Shown here one piece after another: positions 13,110 through 17,891 of a DNA stretch of 17,891 nt (positions within the stretch are counted from its first letter, which is position 1; every line of letters starts with the position of its first letter). Position numbers and translations under genes: made by a program. This stretch comes from Gammaproteobacteria bacterium (lineage in GTDB: Bacteria > Pseudomonadota > Gammaproteobacteria > DSM-19610), in NCBI GenBank assembly GCA_011371465.1, contig DRQL01000208.1, positions 1 to 17,891 on the forward strand. Direction: 5' to 3'. The notes beneath the pieces were generated by a model. The model did not search any database, had not been told where the DNA came from, and saw nothing but the letters and a program-made list of their open reading frames with translations.

Positions 13110-14570
13110 ATGCACCTGGTACGACTCACGATCCTGTTGAACAGCCTGCTGGCCCTGTTGCTGCTGCAGGGCTGCGCCACCAACCCCGTGACCGGGGAAC
13201 AGGATTTCGTGCTCATGTCGGAAGGCGAGGAAATCAGCCTCGGCGCGAAGTACCACCAGCAGGTGCTCCAGGAAATGTCGGTGTATGCGGACCCGGAACT
13301 GGCGGCCTACGTCGAGCAGGTCGGGCAACGCATAGCGCGCGTCAGCCACCGCCCGCAACTGGACTACCATTTTACCGTGATCGATTCCCCGACGGTGAAT
13401 GCGTTTGCCCTGCCGGGAGGCTATATCTATATAACACGCGGGATTCTTGCCTACCTCAACTCGGAAGCGGAACTCGCTGCCGTACTCGGACACGAGGTCG
13501 GGCACGTAACCGCCCGTCACTCGGTGCGCCAGCAGAGCGCCTCCACCGCTACCGGCATTGCCGGCACCATTCTCGGCGCGGCCACCGGGGTACCGGCCAG
13601 CCAGGACCTGTTTAATGTATTCGGCAAAGCCATACTGAGCGGCTACGGGCGCAAACAGGAACTGGAGGCGGATCGACTGGGCGCCCTGTACCTGGCGCGC
13701 GCCGGCTACGATCCGCAGGCCATGCTGGAGGTCATCGGGGTGCTGAAAAACCAGGAGCTGTTTGAACAGCAGCGGGCACGTGAGGAAGGCCGCGAGGCGC
13801 GCGCCTACCATGGCGTATTCGCCACCCATCCCGATAATGACCGGCGCCTGCAGGAAGTGGTCGCGGAAGCCGGCCAGTTGAAGACCGGCACCCGGGCGCG
13901 CGTCGGCCGGGAGGAATTCCTGCGCCACCTGGACGGTCTCGCCTTCGGCCCCAGCGAGCAGGACGGCATCATCAAGGGCAACCGGTTTTATCACAAGCCG
14001 TTGAATTTCGGCCTGACCTTTGCCAAAGGCTGGAGCATCGACAACCGGCCCGACCGCCTGCTTGCCATCGCACCCGAACAGGCCGCTTTCATGCAGGTCG
14101 AGGTCGACACCCTGCCCGGTCCAATGAAGGCGAGCGACTATCTCAAACAGAAGGGCCTGAAAGATCTGCGCAAACTCAAGCCGCTGGAAGTCCGGGGGTT
14201 CAGGGCCTATACCGTCACCGCCCCGGTCACCACCGGGTTTGGCAAGCGTACCGCACGCATCATCGTGCTGTTCGACGACCAGCGCGCCTATCTGTTCACC
14301 GGCGTCGCCCGCAGCGCCAGTAACCAGCAGCTGTTCGATGGCGTGTTCCGCGACGTGGCGCGCAGTTACCACCACCTTTCTGCACAGGAAAAGAAACTGG
14401 CCACCGGCCTGAAGCTGAGCATCATCAAAGCCAGGGCCAGTATCCGTTTCAGCGTGCTGGCAAAAATATCACCGATCCCGCGCTACGCGGAATCCGAACT
14501 GCGCCTGTTGAATGACCTCTATCCCGGCGGCGAACCCCAGGCCGGACAACTGCTGAAGATTGTCCGCTGA
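13110..14570 (+). CDS. M48 family metalloprotease, predicted lipoprotein
   Basis: A 486-residue protein. The N-terminus has a hydrophobic stretch LLALLLLQGC with a lipobox-like LQGC at 19-22, so Cys22 is likely lipidated and the protein faces the periplasm. The M48 zinc motif HEVGH occupies 128-132, inside AAVLGHEVGHVTARHSVRQ, with ELEAD at 184-188 supplying the third ligand (Glu184). Ala at position 23 after Cys argues for outer-membrane sorting. The long C-terminal half (about 270-486) lacks obvious TPR repeats, unlike BepA. It ends LRLLNDLYPGGEPQAGQLLKIVR, a LysM-like segment seen in related Zn proteases. It lies 44 nt after the nuclease, with GGAAA before the ATG. A quality-control role at the outer membrane is inferred from relatives. 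Confidence 0.9.
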   Translation: MHLVRLTILLNSLLALLLLQGCATNPVTGEQDFVLMSEGEEISLGAKYHQQVLQEMSVYADPELAAYVEQVGQRIARVSHRPQLDYHFTVIDSPTVNAFALPGGYIYITRGILAYLNSEAELAAVLGHEVGHVTARHSVRQQSASTATGIAGTILGAATGVPASQDLFNVFGKAILSGYGRKQELEADRLGALYLARAGYDPQAMLEVIGVLKNQELFEQQRAREEGREARAYHGVFATHPDNDRRLQEVVAEAGQLKTGTRARVGREEFLRHLDGLAFGPSEQDGIIKGNRFYHKPLNFGLTFAKGWSIDNRPDRLLAIAPEQAAFMQVEVDTLPGPMKASDYLKQKGLKDLRKLKPLEVRGFRAYTVTAPVTTGFGKRTARIIVLFDDQRAYLFTGVARSASNQQLFDGVFRDVARSYHHLSAQEKKLATGLKLSIIKARASIRFSVLAKISPIPRYAESELRLLNDLYPGGEPQAGQLLKIVR

Positions 14571-14608
14571 CCCACAAATGCCCGGCTCAGCCCGGCAATG
14601 GAAACCAC

Positions 14609-15865
14609 ATGTTCAAAAACCTGAAACAAGAAGCGCTCGACTACCACGAATTCCCGACCGCAGGGAAAATCGCCACCCACGTCACCAAGCCCTGCACCAC
14701 GCAGCAGGAACTGTCGCTGGCCTACACGCCGGGGGTCGCCGCACCGGTGCGGGAGATCGCTGCCGACGCGGATGCCGCGTTCCGCTATACCGGCAAGGGC
14801 AACCTGGTCGCTGTGATATCCGACGGGACCGCGGTGCTGGGTCTCGGCAACGTCGGTGCGCTGGCCGGCAAGCCGGTCATGGAAGGCAAGGGCGTCCTGT
14901 TCAAGCGTTTTGCCGATATCGACGTTTTCGATATCGAAGTCGATGCACAGGCGACGGATGATTTTATCGATACCGTTGCCCGGATCGCCGGGGGCTTTGG
15001 CGGTATCAACCTGGAAGACATCGCCGCGCCCCGCTGCTTTGAAATCGAGAAGGCGCTGATCGAGCGACTGGACATCCCGGTATTTCATGACGACCAGCAC
15101 GGCACCGCGATCATTATCTGCGCCGGCCTGCTCAACGCCCTCGAAATCAGGAACCAGCCGCTGGCCGATGCCCGCATCGTGTGCCTGGGCGCGGGCGCCG
15201 CGGGCATCGCCTCCATGCAATTGTTGCTGCAGCTGGGCGCGTCCCGCGAAAACATCTTTATGATTGACCGCCAGGGCGTGATTCGCACCCAACGCACCGA
15301 GCTGAACGCCTACAAACAGGCCTTCGCGGTCGAAACCGAACGCGTCACGCTGGCGGATGCCATGCAGGGCGCGGACATCTTCATCGGCGTCTCGGGGCCG
15401 GACCTGGTCAGCGAGGCCATGCTGGCCAGCATGGCTGACCGGCCCATCGTATTCGCCCTGTCCAACCCGGACCCGGAAATCAACCCGGCCCTGGCACACC
15501 GGGTGCGCGACGATATCATCATGGCCACGGGTCGCAGCGACTACCCCAACCAGGTCAACAATGTGCTGGGGTTCCCGTTCATATTCCGCGGGGCACTGGA
15601 TGTACGCGCACGCGCCATCAACACGGACATGCAGATCGCCGCGGTCAACGGCCTGCGCGCACTGGCCCATGAACCGGTGTTACCGGAGATTCTGGCAACC
15701 TACCGCAAGGAGCACCTCGAATTCGGGCCGGACTACATCATCCCCACCCCGTTCGACCCGCGCCTGATGGATTTTGTACCCCCGGCCGTCGCCCAGGCCG
15801 CGGTGGATTCGGGCGTGGCGCGCTGCGGTTTCCCCAACCACTACAAACCGGCACCGCACCTGTAG
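14609..15865 (+). CDS. NAD(P)-dependent malic enzyme, short form
   Basis: A 418-residue cytosolic enzyme that decarboxylates malate to pyruvate with reduction of NAD(P). Conserved positions: Tyr39 in AYTPGVA, Lys94 in MEGKGVLFKR, the metal ligands Glu136-Asp137 (NLEDI) and Asp161-Asp162 (VFHDDQHGTA), and the Rossmann loop GAGAAG at 194-199. It aligns with the N-terminal catalytic half of MaeB but has no C-terminal phosphotransacetylase-like domain (MaeB of E. coli is 759 residues), so acetyl-CoA control through that domain is absent. Cofactor preference cannot be decided here. GGAAA precedes the ATG. The neighbouring mrcA/ponA matches the Pseudomonas order malic enzyme-ponA, although there the genes point apart as here. 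Confidence 0.93.
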   Translation: MFKNLKQEALDYHEFPTAGKIATHVTKPCTTQQELSLAYTPGVAAPVREIAADADAAFRYTGKGNLVAVISDGTAVLGLGNVGALAGKPVMEGKGVLFKRFADIDVFDIEVDAQATDDFIDTVARIAGGFGGINLEDIAAPRCFEIEKALIERLDIPVFHDDQHGTAIIICAGLLNALEIRNQPLADARIVCLGAGAAGIASMQLLLQLGASRENIFMIDRQGVIRTQRTELNAYKQAFAVETERVTLADAMQGADIFIGVSGPDLVSEAMLASMADRPIVFALSNPDPEINPALAHRVRDDIIMATGRSDYPNQVNNVLGFPFIFRGALDVRARAINTDMQIAAVNGLRALAHEPVLPEILATYRKEHLEFGPDYIIPTPFDPRLMDFVPPAVAQAAVDSGVARCGFPNHYKPAPHL

Positions 15866-15867
15866 GC

Positions 15868-15892
15868 GGGGTACCGGTAAACGACCGGCCCC
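15868..15892. terminator. Possible terminator between convergent genes
   Basis: GGGG-TA-CCGGT (15868-15878) can pair with ACCGG-CCCC (15884-15892) around AAACG, leaving TA bulged. It starts 2 nt after the malic enzyme stop, where a terminator is expected. There is no T-run on either side, so the call is weak. Confidence 0.3.
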
Positions 15893-15925
15893 TTCAGCCG
15901 CTCACTACGCGCCGGGGAAACCGGG

Positions 15926-16567
15926 TCAGTTCGTCATCCCCGAGGCTTCCCGTCCAGCCGGCGTCTCGTCCAGCAGGCGCTCCACTTCCTGCAGGCCGGC
16001 CCGCTGCATGGGTTTGCCGTCCACCGGGCTGCGTGGCGCTTCACGCCGCCCTTCACGCGGGAACACCACCAGGTCGACAGCATGATCCCCGGCCAGGAAT
16101 TCGCAGGAGGGAAACTCCTGCCACTCCTCCCGGCCGATGCGCATGCGTTTATGCGAAGAGCGGAAAGGAATGTTTGCTTCCATCAGGAACAGGCTGACGT
16201 CTTCGGGCGTGTCCGCAAACAGGTGCAGGTGGATGTCGGCGTGCTGCCCTGCGGTTCCGCTCAGCACGGAGCCGACCAGGCGCGGGTTGAAGTCGGCCAG
16301 GAAGCGCATGGCCTGTACCGCACCGGCGCGCAGTGACTGCAGGTGCGCAGCCTGCTGTTCCCCCCTGAACAGGCGCTGGTAGGCTTCCAGCGCTGCCTCG
16401 ACCTCGTTGTTCCTTGGCATATTGCGGGTATCCGGCGCACCGAGATGCTGCGCGGCCTTGCGCTTGGCGGCGTAGTAATCCTGTACGCCTTCTTCGGCCA
16501 TCAGGCGCGCGGCTTCCTGGGCAATGCGCGCCCGCATCTGCTGATCACGGCCCGTGCTTTTTGTCAT
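15926..16567 (-). CDS. Conserved protein of unknown function, degenerate nucleotidyltransferase-like signature
   Basis: A 213-residue soluble protein. The N-terminal helical part, MRARIAQEAARLMAEEGVQD then YYAAKRKAAQHLG, superficially resembles a TetR start, but no helix-turn-helix follows. The middle, LVGSVLSGTAGQHADIHLHL then FADTPEDVSLFL, has the GS...G...(D/E) layout of Pol-beta type nucleotidyltransferases. However, the second acidic position of the DxD pair reads His (ADIHLHL). A later VDLVVFP could mimic the third acidic strand. I do not recognise a named family with certainty. No signal peptide or membrane segment is present. It is downstream of mrcA on the same strand (59-nt gap) and convergent with the malic enzyme; AAGGG precedes the ATG. 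It could be a catalytically dead or divergent transferase. Confidence 0.8.
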   Translation of the reverse strand: MTKSTGRDQQMRARIAQEAARLMAEEGVQDYYAAKRKAAQHLGAPDTRNMPRNNEVEAALEAYQRLFRGEQQAAHLQSLRAGAVQAMRFLADFNPRLVGSVLSGTAGQHADIHLHLFADTPEDVSLFLMEANIPFRSSHKRMRIGREEWQEFPSCEFLAGDHAVDLVVFPREGRREAPRSPVDGKPMQRAGLQEVERLLDETPAGREASGMTN

Positions 16568-16626
16568 GGTCCAGTACCCTTAAGGCTTCAGGCCTTTATT
16601 CCCTGATCGTGCGTATAAACAGTCGG

Positions 16627-17891
16627 CTAGAAAAGGGGTTCTGCCAAACCACCGCCACCGGCCTCTCTGCCCGGCTCCCCGCTACGATCACTGTAGCGTT
16701 GCGGCACATGCTCCGGGCGGAACAGTTCAAAAATACCACCCGACTGCCCGGAAGGCAGACGCAGGCCGGTTTTTTTATCGATGCGCACAGTAACCAGGCC
16801 GGGTGGCTGGGGCAGTGCCGACTCGGGAACACCCTGCAGCGCCTTACCCATGTAATCCACCCACATGGGCAGGGCCGCACGGCTGCCGGTCTCGCCGTTA
16901 CCCAGCGGTTGCACACGGTCGAAACCCACCCATACCGTGGTCACCAGTGCCGCATTGAAACCACAGAACCAGGCATCGCGCTGGTCGTTGGTGGTACCGG
17001 TCTTGCCGGCCAGGTCCTTGCGACCCAGCGCCATGGCACGACGTCCGGTGCCCCGTTTGACCACGTCCTGCAACATCGAGGTAATCAGGTAGACATTGGC
17101 GGCATCCACCACCATTGGCGCATAGACCGGCTGCGGTTCGGCTTGTGCAGGTTCTTGCCCGGCCTCGCCATCGACAGCGTCGTCGGCTACGCGCTCCCCG
17201 CTTTGCTCCGGCAGTGCCGGCTCCGCCTGCTCTTTTTGCTCTTTTTGCTCTTTTTGCTCTTTTTGCTCTTTTTGCTCTTTCGCTGTTTCCGCCTCGCACT
17301 CTGCACAGGCCACGGCCGGGTTGGCCAGGTAGACCTCCTGGTCCCGGGCATCGCGTATTTCACGGATGTAGTAGGGCTCCACAAAAAAACCGCCATTGGC
17401 CCACACACTGTAGGCACGTGCCATCTCCATCGGGGTCGCCGTACCGCTCCCCAGCGCCAGCGACAGGTCTTTGGGCATCTGGTCGTCGCGAAACCCGAAG
17501 CGCCGCGCGTAGCGGGCTGCATAGCGGGGACCGATCGCCCGGACCAGCCGGATGGACACCAGGTTGCGGGAGCGTGTCAGGGCCTCCCGCATGCGGGTCG
17601 GCCCATAGAACTTCCCGCTGTAGTTCTCGGGCCGCCAGGTCGTTTCCAGCGAAGGGTCGTCAAACACCACCGGCGCATCGTTAAACAGGCTGGCCACGGT
17701 GTACCCCTTGTTCAGGGCCGCGGAGTACACGAACGGCTTGAAGCTGGAACCGGGCTGGCGCTGTGCCTGTGTGGCGCGGTTGAACTTGCTCTGGTAAAAA
17801 TCAAAACCGCCTACCAGCGCCTGCACGGCCCCGTCATGGGGGTCCAGCGAGACCAGCGCCCCGGCGACTTGCGGGACCTGAGCCAGCATCC
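16627..17891 (-). CDS. mrcA: Penicillin-binding protein 1A, C-terminal part (cut by window edge)
   Basis: About 420 C-terminal residues of a class A PBP; the transglycosylase and N-terminal membrane parts lie beyond the right edge. The transpeptidase motifs are complete: SSFK in RQPGSSFKPFVY (near 17748), SRN (near 17570) and KTGTT (16996-17004 for KTG). The fragment ends GGLAEPLF, matching the E. coli PBP1a end QELF. Between SRN and KTG is an insert that keeps the PBP1a CXXC-like ACAEC (E. coli ACPEC). It then has a low-complexity EQK repeat and an acidic Ala/Glu/Pro linker before PVYAPMVVDAANVYLI. The enzyme cross-links peptidoglycan in the periplasm. The CAT at 17887-17889 is an internal Met, not the start. 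Confidence 0.95.
   Translation of the reverse strand, partial: MLAQVPQVAGALVSLDPHDGAVQALVGGFDFYQSKFNRATQAQRQPGSSFKPFVYSAALNKGYTVASLFNDAPVVFDDPSLETTWRPENYSGKFYGPTRMREALTRSRNLVSIRLVRAIGPRYAARYARRFGFRDDQMPKDLSLALGSGTATPMEMARAYSVWANGGFFVEPYYIREIRDARDQEVYLANPAVACAECEAETAKEQKEQKEQKEQKEQKEQAEPALPEQSGERVADDAVDGEAGQEPAQAEPQPVYAPMVVDAANVYLITSMLQDVVKRGTGRRAMALGRKDLAGKTGTTNDQRDAWFCGFNAALVTTVWVGFDRVQPLGNGETGSRAALPMWVDYMGKALQGVPESALPQPPGLVTVRIDKKTGLRLPSGQSGGIFELFRPEHVPQRYSDRSGEPGREAGGGGLAEPLF
17232..17276. repeat. 9-bp minisatellite, five perfect copies, within mrcA
   Basis: CTTTTTGCT is repeated five times head to tail without a mismatch (45 bp), with a diverged copy (CTTTCGCTG) after it. On the coding (minus) strand it reads GAG CAA AAA, giving EQKEQKEQKEQKEQK. 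Because the unit is a multiple of three, copy-number changes alter linker length without a frameshift. Confidence 0.95.

Noticed and set aside
15926..16567. TetR-family regulator, suggested by the N-terminal RIAQEAARLMAEEGV.
   Set aside because: The helix-turn-helix that should follow is missing, and the rest does not fit a ligand-binding domain of that family.
16581..16597. AAGGC-TTCAG-GCCTT hairpin between mrcA and the downstream gene, considered as a terminator.
   Set aside because: The stem is only five base pairs, and no T-run follows on the minus strand where termination would be needed.
17200..17300. Plus-strand open frame with a FALFALFAL repeat resembling a hydrophobic peptide.
   Set aside because: It is the antisense reading of the EQK minisatellite in mrcA, with no start context.

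Overview
The window is a stretch of GC-rich chromosome from a gammaproteobacterium, probably of the Chromatiales/Ectothiorhodospiraceae kind. The evidence is gene content and order: yicC-gmk-rpoZ-spoT-ridA-recG, rph-rdgB-hemW, rpmE-nuclease, and malic enzyme next to penicillin-binding protein 1A. It also carries small proteins typical of Gammaproteobacteria (Rof, DUF3135, a CPXCG Cys-rich protein). Nearly all of it is conserved core genome. I see no insertion sequence, prophage, CRISPR array, tRNA or rRNA. Twenty-one genes are supported; recG and mrcA are cut by the window edges.

Layout. Positions 1-4677 (minus strand) hold, in transcription order, yicC, gmk, rpoZ, spoT, ridA and the start of recG. 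They serve RNA turnover, guanylate supply, RNA polymerase omega, (p)ppGpp metabolism, reactive-imine detoxification and fork rescue. A strong intrinsic terminator separates rpoZ from spoT. Positions 4786-6611 (plus) hold a cytosolic Hanks-type Ser/Thr kinase overlapping a PP2C phosphatase. Next comes a spacer with a 24-bp perfect inverted repeat and a consensus -10 box, leading into rph-rdgB-hemW, a CPXCG Cys-rich protein, rof and a Ycf46-like AAA+ ATPase (6848-11285). These genes are tightly packed or overlapping and look like one operon.

A 300-bp AT-rich gap (11286-11585) follows. It leads to a DUF3135 gene, rpmE with its own promoter and a structured leader, a secreted thermonuclease-like protein overlapping rpmE, an M48 lipoprotein protease and a short-form malic enzyme (to 15865). 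Convergent to these, on the minus strand, are a conserved protein of unknown function with a degenerate nucleotidyltransferase-like signature and the C-terminal two-thirds or so of PBP1A.

I found no convincing new multi-gene system. The points most worth checking are structural: the rpmE terminator embedded in the signal-peptide codons of the next gene; a terminator directly before spoT with a -10 box that would give an almost leaderless mRNA; the palindrome before rph; a polylinker-like sequence before the kinase; and an in-frame 9-bp minisatellite in the PBP1A linker.
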